A DNA stretch of 64,000 nucleotides from Dromaius novaehollandiae (taxonomy: Eukaryota > Chordata > Aves > Casuariiformes > Dromaiidae), in NCBI RefSeq assembly GCF_036370855.1, contig NC_088113.1, positions 15,954,501-16,018,500 of the forward strand, given 5' to 3'. Made by a program: the position numbers and the translations under genes. Under the pieces are notes generated by a model. The model had not been told where the DNA came from, searched no databases, and was given only the letters and a program-made list of their open reading frames with translations. Positions within the stretch are counted from its first letter, which is position 1, and every line of letters begins with the position of its first letter. Below, one piece after another: positions 13,301 to 25,800 of this stretch.

Positions 13301-14722
13301 AGTCTTACCCCAACTCCCATCTTCAGATTACCAGTCCCCTTCGAGTTTCAATTTTCAGGATTAAACTGTTGCAAGGAATACAACCTACATAATTTTTACA
13401 GTAAAACCTCCCCATTAAAGACTTCTCCACTACTTGCTCTATGAATACTTGTTTTATAAAAGCCCTTGGACCTTCAACAATACACTTTTAGCATTTCCAC
13501 ACATAGTACCCTCCTGTTCACAGAAGTAACAGAATCAACCTTCCCGGTTTCTCCTTTTGCAGCAGCTGCCACAAGACGCCCCCAGCCATCTTGTCGCCAG
13601 ACGCGCATCGTAATTGTTCCACCAGGGACGATCTCATTGTCCTTAAATGTAGAATCATCTGGCAGATCTACTGTAGGGAGTTATAAAGTAAAAGAAAAGG
13701 AAGTCAACATACTCTCAGAGAAGATGACCAGCTAAAAAAGAAAAGGGGGGGGGGGGGTGGAAAAGGCAGTGGCTGAATTCTTTTAGACATGTCATTGTCC
13801 TCCAATTTTGCTATCTAATGCCCCAAGGAGGCTTTGGTCCAAGAGTGCTAAAGCTATGAAAACACAGACATACTCCTAGCTTGGAAAAGGCTACAGTATA
13901 GTCCTAATAGGATAATATGGTTGAAGCCCACAGAAAGCTACAGGCAGCACGTTAAGCACCAAGACTGCAGGAGAACATATGCAAGTGTATCCACACACAC
14001 AGTGTCTTTATTTTAAAAATAAACCACCAATTCTGTTTTGTTTTGGAGACATGGAGATAGCAAATAGCAGGAAGAGGTTGCTTGGTTTTAAGTAGCAGAC
14101 TGAAACAAGTTTAAAGGAAGGACTTTTCTTAGAATCTCTGCTTGCTACCTGCAAAACTAAGTACTCCAACACACACTCAGCTGATCTAATTGGAAAAACA
14201 TTACTCCACACAGTTCCAACTGCAAAGAAACGGACCAGAACCTTGCTAAAGCTATGTGAGGTTGGGGTGAATCAACCAGGTATTAACACTGGCTGTTGAC
14301 AAACCAGGCAGGAATTCAGAGGTCAGCACTTGCAATTTCCTAAGAAGGTCCTGGTAAGTAGATTTTACCTTTAAGCAGCAGGAAGCAAAGTTAACTGTTA
14401 GGAGATGAATTCCAGGTACAGTATGGTAAAAAGAGGAAAGCAGAACTTTGATCGTCATCCAGGTAAGCACCATGCTAGTCACCACTAGCAGGTACAGGGA
14501 TACTGAGAATAATTGCCAAGGATCCCACAGAGGTTACAGGTTCCTACCTTCATCCAGGTACTGAAGCCGCTGGAAATTAAGGGGTATCCCAGTCAGTAAT
14601 TCCAAATGGGGCTTAAGCTTCTTCAAAGTCAAGTCATTTTGGCATTGAGGCAGTGAAAAGATCTCATTAGTTTCAGCTAGATGGAGCTGGACACTGAAAA
14701 TCCGTGGGGGCAAAAAAGACAT
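10046..14722 (-). CDS. ANKRD60: Ankyrin repeat domain-containing protein 60 (ANKRD60)
   Basis: Four coding exons on the minus strand (14722-14548, 13670-13540, 11410-11245, 10314-10046) join in phase to give about 246 residues. Residues about 10-85 look like a ubiquitin-like fold, with LTLKKLKPHLELLTGIP, QRLQYLDE and a later IVPGGTITMRVW. Residues about 90-205 contain ankyrin repeats, including LVAAAAKGETGK, ALFVASHRG and TPLGRTALHVAAVAGR. The order of the two parts and the position left of PPP4R1L identify the gene. Human ANKRD60 is longer (about 345 residues), mainly at the N-terminus. The start used here is the first in-frame ATG of exon 1, but a TTTTCAG just inside that exon could be a splice acceptor, so an upstream exon is possible. 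The molecular role of the family is not established. Confidence 0.85.
11245..11410 (-). CDS. ANKRD60: ANKRD60 exon 3
   Basis: The acceptor is TTTTGCAG, phase 0. The exon encodes LARLGVTEDFAG, a charged linker and then an ankyrin repeat (VALFVASHRGCVRTAEFLLRH). It ends in phase 1 at CATG|GTAATA. Confidence 0.85.
13540..13670 (-). CDS. ANKRD60: ANKRD60 exon 2
   Basis: The acceptor is CCCTACAG. The exon reads VDLPDDSTFKDNEIVPGG and then VWRQDGWGRLVAAAAKGE, completing the ubiquitin-like part and starting the first ankyrin helix. I placed the donor at AAG|GTTGAT because joining there gives a natural ankyrin sequence, GETGK-LARLGVTED. A second in-phase donor (AGG|GTACTA, 33 nt further on) would insert 11 residues and is less likely. 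Confidence 0.8.
14548..14722 (-). CDS. ANKRD60: ANKRD60 exon 1 (coding part, start uncertain)
   Basis: Encodes residues 1-58, the first half of the ubiquitin-like part (VQLHLAETNEIF through QRLQYLDE). It ends in phase 1 at a GTAGGA donor. The ATG at 14722 lies 24 nt upstream of a TTTTCAG that might instead be an acceptor. The reading frame stays open for some distance upstream of the ATG, so the true N-terminus cannot be fixed here. Confidence 0.7.
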
Positions 14723-15969
14723 AATTATGAATCCAGTCCCGAGTAGAAGTCTGTGAGCCTTTCCTCTCTTAGGACTGGAGTCTAGATCCGGTAGTAATTC
14801 CTCCCTCCCCTGGAAATTCCTCTAATCAAAATTCCCTACATCATTAAGGATAGATTTCCTTGTTTATCATACCAGCACATTATGATATCCAGGCAGCATA
14901 AACTGACATCACAGTTTGGTGTGCGCAGGTGACATAATAGCCTATATGAACTTATCAGAGAGCATCCATGCATACAGAAGGGCGATTACAGGAAGGTTTT
15001 TTTGTTTTGTTTTGTTCTTGCCCATCTTTTGATTTTCATTAGCATGACAAAAGCTTGCTTGGAAGACAGGCAGCAGAGAAACAGAGAAGTAATTCAGGTA
15101 AAAACCTTCCTTTGACATTAGCCATCATGCTGTCCATATTTTACATACCTGTTTTCTTTGTTCAAATTTAGATCTCAATCTACATGTTTAGTTTCAAGTG
15201 AAGGCAAAGAACATGTGGCTGTTTTATTTGCTTCCACTTTATTGCACTAGGGTCTTATGTCCTACTCAAAATCTGTGGGTAGGCTAACAGGAGGGAAAAG
15301 AAAACAAAAGACCACTTGCTGTCCTCACTTTCGCATCAGCTAAAATCCTGCAGAGAAAAGGAAGGGAGGTTATATATCCCTTAGCAGCAGTTGGGAGAAG
15401 TTCTAGAGTACAGGATGGAGCTGCCAGTGAGCATATGAAACACAACCAAGAGGGTGACTGCAGCAGCAGAATATACAGGAAGGCTCCTGAGAAGGGCAGC
15501 AAAACCAACCCACGAGGCATCATTGATTGTTCTTTTTTCCTAAGGACCCAGCAACTATGTAGAGTTCATTAACACAAGAAGCCTGAAAGCAACACTGAAG
15601 TGAAAGACCAGCCCAGAACATCCTTTCAGGGTGACATTTGAAGAGAGAAGGTTTTAAGTTAAGGATATGAAAGCCAGTCTAACCCAGCACATGACTTCTC
15701 TCTATTTAAAATGCACTTCGCTAGAGTTTCGGTTCCAACAGAACAATTTTAGTTTCAAAGCCCTTTTGGCATGCTCACTTCAAGGAAAAAGCGCAGAGAG
15801 ATCCGCGTCAAATCTCTGGCCACCTATGGGTTTTTTATTATACAGTATGATGAATTCCACACTCAATCCTGGTTTAAGAGATGACAAAGCATTTATGCTT
15901 GGGAGACATTTCCTTAACCAAAAAATACATTCATATCCTGTTTACGACAAAAGTCAGTTACAAGTTAAT
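14723..15969. other. Gap between ANKRD60 and PPP4R1L
   Basis: About 1.2 kb between the first recognised ANKRD60 exon and the probable 3' end of PPP4R1L. Both genes run on the minus strand, so this stretch should contain the ANKRD60 promoter and perhaps a 5' exon. It is not GC-rich, and I see no clear TATA box or CpG island. That would fit a tissue-restricted gene, but this is inference. Confidence 0.4.
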
Positions 15970-15989
15970 TTCATAAAACAGTCACAGGA

Positions 15990-15995
15990 TTTATT
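15990..15995 (-). promoter_or_regulatory. Candidate distal poly(A) signal of PPP4R1L
   Basis: AATAAA on the minus strand, followed by a T/GT-rich stretch. It lies about 2.9 kb beyond the PPP4R1L stop, at the border where the AT-rich, UTR-like sequence gives way to more mixed sequence. Other AATAAA copies on the minus strand near 17.31 and 17.74 kb could give shorter transcripts. Confidence 0.35.
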
Positions 15996-17766
15996 GAGAT
16001 AAATACAAATAAAAAGTTACATAGATTCTCTATTCTGACAAATGAGTGGCACTTCCAGAGTGTCCCCGCTTATTTGGGCTCTAAACAACACTGTGTACAG
16101 ACACAACTGCCACTAGGGCAGCATCCTGTTAGATGCCAAGTGTATATCACACATAACATACCAGTGAGTTTGAATTCTAAGCAACATGACTAACATGCTT
16201 TGGATTACAAGTGCCTGATAATTACCTACAGCATCCAAGCAATATTGCACCACTAACATTATTTTCATGTTCCTTAGTCAGAAACGTTTTAAAGTGGTAT
16301 TCTTTCTGCTTTTGTGACAGTGGATCAACTACCTAGCTTTGCTCCATCTGGCTTTTTAAAATATATATTTTTGCATAATTTAAACAACCCAGAGAATTGT
16401 ATGTGAACACATAGCTTTACTCTTCATTGCATACATTTGTCTAGTACAAGATGTAAAGTGCAGTCTTTAGTCATGCTGAAATCATATTTCTAGTATAAAA
16501 TTAAAAAAAGAGGCAAACCTTGCAAAGGTTAAGCCTGTTTTAGACCTGCACATTGCCTACAAATAAAAGAACTATGTTGTAATCTCCTATTAGTGCATGC
16601 AACTACAGTTTTAACAACTGTTTTAAAAGCTCTGCTGAAATCATACCACTTAAAATAGATATGAATTTCTGGAGCTAGAGAGGTACCAAAATATCTTAAA
16701 AAACAAGAACTTTGTTTAGCCTTTTAGTTAAATTTTATAGCTAGTGGCTTACTGTTTACACATGTTCTAATTAAAAATTTTAATGAAAACTACCCAAACA
16801 TTCTAAAACATATGGAAGCTTATGTTTTTTCAGTGGATTGTGGCAAGAAAAGGTAATTATTTAAGATTACTTGACAAACAGAAACTAGGTTGGGTTAATG
16901 CTCAAAGTATCTAATTTATATACAGTATGTTTAAAACATACTTATTTATATATACACACACTTAAAAAAAATTTGATCAATACTGAGAAATGTAATGAGC
17001 TGTTAATAAAAAAACAAAAGTAAACCCTTGTCAGAAGTCTTAGAAAACTTGAACTGTTAGAAAATACCAATAACGCCAGCATTAGAAAAAGATATTAGAA
17101 CTAGAAAAAATTAATTTTTTTGCTAAGAAATTGCAATCATAAAAAGACTGTATTGAAGAGGCATTTGTTTTAAATTATAAAAAAAATAAAAAGTTAAATG
17201 TAGAATGTTGCAGAATTTACAGAGTTTATACTGTTTACTGTAATAGCAGTGATAGCAATGGTATATTTGACTAACTTCTGAAAGCATTTTATGATCTTGC
17301 AAGAAAACAATTTATTACAAATACTGTACATTATAATACAAAATTATAGTTAGACAGACTTGTACAAAACTGAACCCTCCAAAAAAATACAGAGCCCAGC
17401 TGAGGAACTTACTTGCTGTATTGCAGACAATCCAGATAAAAAAAAAAAAAAAAAGTAATAGTTTCTAGTTTCTGTAAAAAACTTTCACGCAGTTGAACTA
17501 CTTAATTAGTATAGTAATGACATAAGGGGAAAGAAATATTCCCACTGGTCTACTTATGATACTTTCTTTGTGTGGACACAATAATTACTAAAGAATGGTC
17601 TCATGTAGTAATAGATAAATTAAGCATTCATTTTTGGACAGGTCCTACATTAACTGCAGATCTGGGACATGAGAGAGGACAGGATCCACCAAAAAGTATC
17701 AGCTTGATAGTTTTGAAAAATGGTTAAAAGCTAGCAGATTTTATTACGAGAATTTTGTTAATATAA

Positions 17767-17863
17767 CAAATGGCAAATACTCATGTGTATGTATAAAATA
17801 TACACATATATATTTATATGTATGTATATACACATACACACACGAGTGAACATTTGCCATTTG
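17767..17863. repeat. Long imperfect inverted repeat / hairpin
   Basis: The 12-nt arms CAAATGGCAAAT (17767-17778) and ATTTGCCATTTG (17852-17863) are perfect reverse complements. Inward of them, TG-rich sequence on the left pairs with CA-rich sequence on the right, and an AT-rich loop lies near the centre, giving a stem of roughly 40 bp with small mismatches. It lies in the probable 3' UTR of PPP4R1L. It could be a grown TG/TA microsatellite, a remnant of a small inverted-repeat element, or a structured RNA element. Confidence 0.7.
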
Positions 17864-18897
17864 AAACATTCCAGAAATTAGAAATCCCAAATAAAATCCC
17901 CTTACCTCTTACTTAGGCATGAAATAGCAGGTTCTCAGGGATTCGAATGCTGGACCAGTTAAAAGGTGTTTTTTTCCAAATCAGGTTTGCATGAAAGACA
18001 TGTACAAAACTTAAGCACTCTGTAAAATTCTGTAATATTCCTCTGAAGATATATCATGTATTCCAGGAACTCTGAATCCCTTAACTGAAGTGAACTTTAC
18101 TAGGGTAGAAAGAGTAATTTTCAGTTGGGGAAATCAACAGTCTACATACAACTATAAGCTCTTGCAGTAATTAAAACAGTGTTAACACCTGTAAGACTAT
18201 AGTTTAGAAATAACAAAGTAATAGAAAAGTCACAATATACAAAGAATGTTGAGCTCTCTGTGCTTTAAAAAATATCACATTAAGTAAAAATGAACCATGG
18301 CTTAATTTCAACAAATTAACCACTGTATAAAATGAAATGATTTTTGAGCTTTTTCATTGATACGGGATTAAATTCTTCATCATTTTTTGTTAAGATTTAA
18401 GAGCTATTCACATATATACACTTTTTTCAGTTAAAATAAAATGCAATACTTTAAACAATACAAAAGCTACAATAAAAATGAGGAAGGAATATCCTTACTT
18501 AAATCTGCTATCAAGGTTTTAAAAGTAAGAAACCATTTCAAGCTTATAGCAGACTGCTCTACTACTGAAATTGTTCGTCTTTTTTTAATTACGGAATATG
18601 AACTCTGATTACATTGAAACACTGAATACGTATAAGAATTTATATACAATGCAGAACTGTGGGCTGACATCAGAGTTATCACCCACATTTACAAGGACAA
18701 AAAAAACCTGCTAATGCATATCATGCACAGCTGTAGATGTAAACTGGTCATTAAATGAAGATCACTGCATTTTTGAACAGGCTGTTTCCAGCTCAAGTAG
18801 ATGACAAAAGGTTCTTTTCTTATTTGTCCATGTTATTCATACTAAGTGTGAACATGAGGCAAATAACCATTTTGCTGTTCATGGTTTATAGGACACA

Positions 18898-19052
18898 TTA
18901 GTTTTGCTTTTCAATCGAAGTATTGTCCATGTTTTTCTGCTTTAGTTTTATGGTGGCAAAAAAAGACACATCTTGGTCTCTGTCAGATTGCAAAGCTAGA
19001 ACCGTCTCTTCTGCAGCTTCTAGATGAGGATTGCCAACACTTTTAAAATAAG
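18898..19052 (-). CDS. PPP4R1L: PPP4R1L exon 20 with stop
   Basis: Residues about 907-957: YFKSVGNPHLEAAEETVLAL, then SDRDQDVSFFATI and a short Lys/Asn-rich tail ending KQN. PPP4R1 has DYFLASASCHQEAVEQTIMA and DRDSDVKYFASI. The tail is unlike the Ser/Thr tail of PPP4R1. The stop is TAA at 18898-18900. Confidence 0.93.
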
Positions 19053-22000
19053 CTAGAATAAAGGGAGAAAAGACAATTTCAATCAAAACCAAAAGAACCA
19101 GTGAAACTTTTTCTTAAACTACAGGACATATACAGTGCTAGAATATAGAAGCTGCCAAAATCATCTAGGGTAGCACATCCAAATCAGAGACTCCTTAGAG
19201 AAACTACAGCAAGCTAGGGAAGCTGACAGAAAGAAAGAGAAACATGCTTCTCACTCAATAATGTCTTACTGGGGAAGTACTTAGGTATTTCTAAAAGAGA
19301 TTCTTTTTGCTGAGCCCTATATGAAAACATGCTAGTAAGATCAAGCAAGCTCAGGAAGCTGCTATTGTACAATGTTTTTACAGAACACTCTGCATACTTT
19401 ATTCTGAAAACGGATAGGAGAAGAAATTCTTGTGCATCTCCCTTTGTAAAAGAAATCATCACCTGGGTTTTATTTTTTGATTTTTTTTAAGGAGCCATAA
19501 TACAGTAAGTTGTGGCAGCATGCAAAATTACATTCTTTACTAGTAGAGCTGTTAGCTTAAGACTAAGACAACAATGTAAAACACTTCAGAAAAGGGGACA
19601 ACACTTTGTTTGAATGACCACACAGAAAACTACTATATTAGCATAAAGGTTCAGAATATATCAAAAGAATCTTAACACAATGTTTAAAATTTATTAAGAA
19701 ATGTATGTGCTATAGACACCATAGAGACTAAAAAAACCCATAAGCAGCAACATTTATTACTTCCCATTATAAACAAGTATGAAACTGCCCTCTAGTGGAT
19801 AAAATATTACATTTGACAAATTTTTGCTAATGTCAGTTTCAGGTCCTTTAGTGATAAGATGAACAGTTATTCTAAGAAAGAAAAGTCACTGCAGGTTTCG
19901 TAATTAAAGAAATATTCCGTTTTATACATTCCTAAATCTGAATTTAAATGCAGTATCCCAGATTATAGGGTATAATTTGTTTTCAATATAAATAAAGCCA
20001 AAAATCCTTTTACCGGTTGAGTGAGCCAATTTGTAAAGAACTGCACTGGCAGAGGAAGGACAGAATTCATGAGACATTAATTCTTTCAAAGGAAATTAAT
20101 AACCACACCTTTCTCCAATAACGTCTGCCTTAGAGCCTTGGCGAGCAGAACCCTTACATTTGGCACAGGATCTGAAGCAAGACTTAAAAGACTGGGGAGT
20201 AAATGTTCAACAAATTGGTCGACAGGCATACATTCTTCTTCTACTACTGCCTACAGGATAAATGGAGAACATGAGAAAGCAAGATTTATCTTACAAATAC
20301 ACTATTTGCCAGTCTTTTCTTGGCCTTAACTTTGCCTATCGGTAAAAAAGTCAATGTTTAATTATGAAAAAATATACTCCACATTGGTGAAATAAGTATA
20401 GCCTTTATGAAATTGAAATACTGTTATGAGTATGTCTTACCATTCCAAAATTCATCTGAAGATGACCCAGCAAGGACAGACAACTATCTTTAAACTATAT
20501 TCTAGGAAACACTGCTCTCTTTTCTGTCACCATCCCTCTGCCTTCCAACATTCAATCCCTTCCCCCCCCCCAACTTGCTCTCCATCTTTACTGGAGCAAG
20601 CCTTTTGGTTTTTTGCATGTGGAAATAAAGAGGTAAACAGTTCTCAGCGTCCGACAATCATGGGTAGTTCAAAGAGATCTTGCAAACCCTTATCCTATCA
20701 CGTCAAAGTAGGTGTTAGAAAATGCACCTCAGCTTAGGACTCATCAGTTCTTGACTTTGCTGCTAGGATGCCAGAAAGGACAAGAATCAGCTGTTCCTGC
20801 AGAAGGCATAGTCCAAAACAGGAACCACAGTGTCAAAACTGGATAGCCATAAACTACTGCTGAGACCGGAGCAATTCTGCTACTGCCTTTTATCAACCCA
20901 AGAACAGCGACAAAAATCTTTGGGGTACAAATTTCAGTTTTGCCTACATTACTGACAAGCTGCATACTGGCTCCAAAACAACCATACACAGAAGCATAGA
21001 AGAGAGCATTCCAACCTGACAAATGAAGGCAAAAGCTTGTCTTCCAACCCACTTGGAACAGTGACGGAACCGCACTACAAGTTCATTAATGAAATTTAAT
21101 CCCAGTGCATTTGCATTGTTTGCATAGAACTTCTGCAGTATTGCAACAACCTGTGGGGCAAAGTAAGGGGGGGGGGGAAGGAAATCAGAGGCGAGATTTA
21201 AACTGTCACACCAGCAGTCAGAAAGACCTAATTTTATTTGACTCTTACAGAGGAACATTAAAGAGAGTATATTAAATATAACCAGCTGTACTTGCAGACT
21301 TTAATAATTTTAAATGTATATATTAATTTATATTATATATTTTTAAAATAATTTTAATAAATTACAGAAAGCTGTAGAAAAGCTTTCTGCAGAGAAAGCA
21401 TGAGTTGGGATAGGAAGAAACTGTCTTTAAAACTCTGTTTGTGCAAATGGATCAAAAAAATCACTAAAAGAAATTAAAATAACCATTAAAGTAATGGGTT
21501 TTTCTGTGTTGCTTAAAATAAAAGATCAAGAAAAAAAGAGGAGGAAAAAAAGGAACTCAACTTGCCGCTCATTCAGAGCATCTATGGGAGATGGTGTTAT
21601 CATCAAGTTCATAACAAATCAAACCAACTCCAAGGAAAGACTAGTGTTTTTTTTGTTTTGTTTTTCTTTTTTTAGAGCTAGAGGAAGTTCTCCTAAATCA
21701 TCCATTTTCTCATTTCCACCCAGTTAAAAATAAACTTGTCATTCAGGTACAACCAGGAGAGAAAGACTTTAAAAAAATATTTTGAGTTGGCTGGCTTTCA
21801 CAGAATTTAAAGTTTTTGTTTCACTTTTTTCCCCATTTTTTACCACATTTATCAAAACACATCCACCTTCACAATACTTGTCTGAAAGAGCAGAGAGAGT
21901 TCACAAAGGCTAGTAACTTCTGACTAGAGACAGACACTAGCTTCTTCGGCTACACGGACAGATTCCTCACAAGAATCATTTTCCTCAGCTTCCGCCAGAA

Positions 22001-22796
22001 ACCAAACCAGATTCCCTACCAGTCTGAAGGAGATCCACCGAACTTCCGACACTTTATCAGAGCAGAGAGTTAGTGCAATGTGTCTTAAGTAGTCATATAC
22101 ATCATTGGGATTGTAGAGTTCTAATATCAGGATCAGCTGCCTGAAACGAAGAAAGGGATTAGCTCTGGGAAGTGCAGCACTAACCAGCTCTGCTTATACC
22201 ATCCTGCAAGATGCAGGGAAGGCTTATTTGGAGTTTTGAAGACTAGCATGGTTATTACACAGCAGTTGAATAGCTTGTTCTATTTACTTTCAAAGGGGTG
22301 CACGTGTAAAGAGGCACATATTTTAATCTATCCAGTAGTGTAAGGTATAAACCTTCACTCAAACTGTAGACGTACAAAGGCATCAAAATTACCCCAAATA
22401 ATCACAAAAACTGCAAGCCAAACTACAATGAGAAGTTTCTTCACAGTTTCAGGCCAAAACTCTGAACATTCTTGTAAAGTAAAAATAGAAAAAAAATTAC
22501 TTCAATGTAGAGACCTATGTTTCAGAAAATGATTTAATCATGGGAAACTGCACAGAACTCATTCTAGCCATACCAACGCTGGCGGGTTGCTGGCAGTCAC
22601 ACACAAACCAACCCTACGAAGTTATACCCAGCTCTCCACTAGATGTCAGGAAACTTCTACACAACATTGCTGCCCCTCAGCTACATTTAGTCTGTTACAC
22701 CAAGTAACAAAGGAGAGTAAATCTTCAATAGTCCAAACAAGGAACTGAGATAACCATGAAAGTCAGATTTTAGCTGCAGGCTAAATCAAAGGAAAA

Positions 22797-22843
<47 letters not shown>

Positions 22844-25800
22844 GCTTTTATATTATGCACTTATTAGATAAGTGACTTCATGCACGCATTTTACTGATTT
22901 CATAGATGGCCAGAACTATTCAGTTCTGAATCTAAAGTATCGTCTCAGTATCTATCAGATAATAGCTATCAGATTTCTGTATTTTATAAGCTACAGGCAA
23001 GCCAGCAAATCTTCCCTTTGACATATCATAAACATTCACTTTCAGTCATGGTTGATTAAAACACAACTTGCAAAAAAAAAAAAAACCCAAAAAAAACCCA
23101 AAAAAACCCACAACAACCAGCCAGCTGGCCTTTAGGTTCAGTTCCTAAACAAAGAATGGCTGTCATCTTTTAACTCAAAGTTATGGTGTGCTAAATTCTG
23201 GGCACAATTAGCTATCTCCAAGTTAGTAACATGGATCAAAATCAAAAATTCACAAGCTCACTTACTCTGCCAGCTCATAACGAAACCGCCAGTTCCTGCT
23301 GTTATCGGTCACCACAAATTCTTGAAGTTGGTAAAGATACTCTCGCCTTTTGTCTGCATGAAGTAGCTGAAGGAAAAACGATTACTAGCATAAAGCTGAT
23401 AAAATTCAAAACTCAGTTCTCTACAGTATTCCTCTATTCACACCAATTTGCATTTTCCTACCTGAAGGCAAGTGATCATCTACAAGATACTAAAGATTGC
23501 GCACACCAGCAGAGTACCTGCACACAGAAGACTGACATCTAGACAAGTACATATGTGATCACTTCTGCAAGGATATTTGTCAAAGCCCCATCTTTGAGCA
23601 TAAGACTGAGCAATGAAAAATTAAAGATTTACACTCATTATGCAGCAGTTCAAAGATGTGTTCTCTCTTCTCCTACCCCAAACATAAATTGCTCATGGCC
23701 AACTTGCTAGCTTGACTGCACAAAATACTAATTCTTCCAAAACACTTAGGAGCATTTACAAAGGGTTTTTAGTTTAGATATTTTCATGGGATATGAGACA
23801 GCAGAGAAGTGAAGGACCTTAGAAAGGGAATACACATATACACAGAGTGGCAGTACTTCACAAAACTAAGCATTTGTAATTGGATATTGATACCTGCACA
23901 CATTTCATTAATTTTTCAAGATTATATAATAAAGTCAGGAGAAAAAATGCCAAGAGAAGTTTTTTTAAATTACATTTTCCTACCTTTAGAAAGTCATAGA
24001 GATGTTTAAGGACACCAATGCGCACTTCATCCAGATCTTTCAAGAATCCATTGAAAATTGGCACCAGGTCAGCAGCTGTTAACTGATCACCCAGAATAAC
24101 AGCTAGTTCATGTATGGAGAAAGCCAGTGTCCGACGAACCTTCCACTGCAAACAGTTTAAGAGGGAAACTAGATTAGGTATCATAATTAAAATAAAGCAG
24201 CTACGGAACTACACTTATGTGAAGGATTGAGAAAGCAGATGAAACAGAGCTAATTACACAGCAGTAGAAAACATAAATCAAAATTTGCAAATATGATAGA
24301 AGTCTTGAATTTTATATTTTAATTGTACATTTTATCCCTTTTTACTAACTAGCAAATGCTTGCTATTACTTATCATTTCAGTGCAGCAAACCGAACAAAA
24401 GCTATTCAAATTTGTGATTTATAAGTCGAGAAAAAAAGTTGTTTTACCTGTACATCTGAGGCCAAAGTCTCATACGTATCTTTCAGACAGTGCCAGTTCT
24501 GCCTGCCCAGTGTTAAGGCCACCCCAGGAAGACTATATGCACAGTGTTTGGCTATTTCAGTATCAACAGTCTGGGCTCGAGCAGGGTCAGTCATTGACAA
24601 GTACTGGTCTAATAAAGGTTGAGGTATAATATCCTGTAGATAGAGACAGTAGATCAACAGTGTATTTCTTCCTTTGGGTTATTTAGGATCAGAAAGGAAA
24701 AACATCTGTTGTGCTACGGTAATCTCTTGCTGCCAACCAGCAGGCAGCAAAATAGAAAACAGTAGTCAAACACCATGTTTTATGGGCTAGCTTTACAAAC
24801 TACTGTACACAACTCTTTTAGTTATTCGTCCTCCCATTAGGATAGAGCAGTCAACAAGCAGTAAGTATTACTTTATCAACACATTGCATCAAATCAAAAT
24901 TTCATGTTCCTTGAAGATGAACAACATATCCAGTAACAAAACAGCACAGTTAGCTCCTACCTCTGTTGCACAGATTGCCTGTGCTTCGGTGCCTAGAGCA
25001 CCAAAGGCAGCAGGTAGGCTCACTTACTAAAAACAGAAATCTCCCTAGCTTTTCCAGTTAAAAACAGTTCTCTTCACTGAGAGCATTGCTTCACACTCTG
25101 CAACTGATCAGTTGCAGAAGCTATCACCATACTAAACATAAGAGGAATTGTACCTGGTACCCCACTAAAGCGGTTATATGCTGCTTTAATCACCTGTAAT
25201 TTTGACTTGTCATCTTCAAATGGTGGATTATTTTCTTGCTCTTTCTTTAAAAACACACTGGTTCCTCTGTGTTGTTCCTCCGAGTCCTGTAAAAGGATGT
25301 ATTAGCTAATGAAATGAATTAGACTTACCACTGTTCAGGATATTTCAAAGCATCATACTACAAAACAATGCAATTCAGATACAGAATGGCCCTTTACAGG
25401 CAAAGCCTTGTTCAATGTCCTTACGCAAGTATGAAAAGACAAAACAGCTTCACACTGAGACAAACAATATGACCATACTGGCAAAAAGGCTAAAAAAGCT
25501 TTTTATTTTAAAAAGCAATCTAATTTAACGCAGTAAACCCAACATCCATACAGATTTTGGATAGCTACTTTTATTACACTCAAAGACTTTTTATTCTTAG
25601 CATAAATTTAAATAATTAATATTAAACAAGGCAGCTGAGCACTTGCTCCAAAGAAGTCAATACCATGACAGAAGCTTTACTTATTTTGGAACATACTGCT
25701 GTAAACTCCAAGACTATCAAATTACAAAGACTATCAAATTATTCATATCTGAGTAGTAACAAAAAAGCTTAGAGAAAAGTAAGAGATTTTAAAGACCAAA

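Larger units (their letters stand above)
15970..18897 (-). other. PPP4R1L: Probable 3' UTR of PPP4R1L
   Basis: A gene-free, AT-rich stretch of almost 3 kb directly follows the PPP4R1L stop codon in the direction of transcription. It has several minus-strand AATAAA signals, homopolymer runs (17 A at 17438-17454 on the plus strand) and a long imperfect hairpin at 17767-17863. No open frame in it resembles a protein. The extent is inferred from composition and signals, not from transcripts. Confidence 0.45.
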
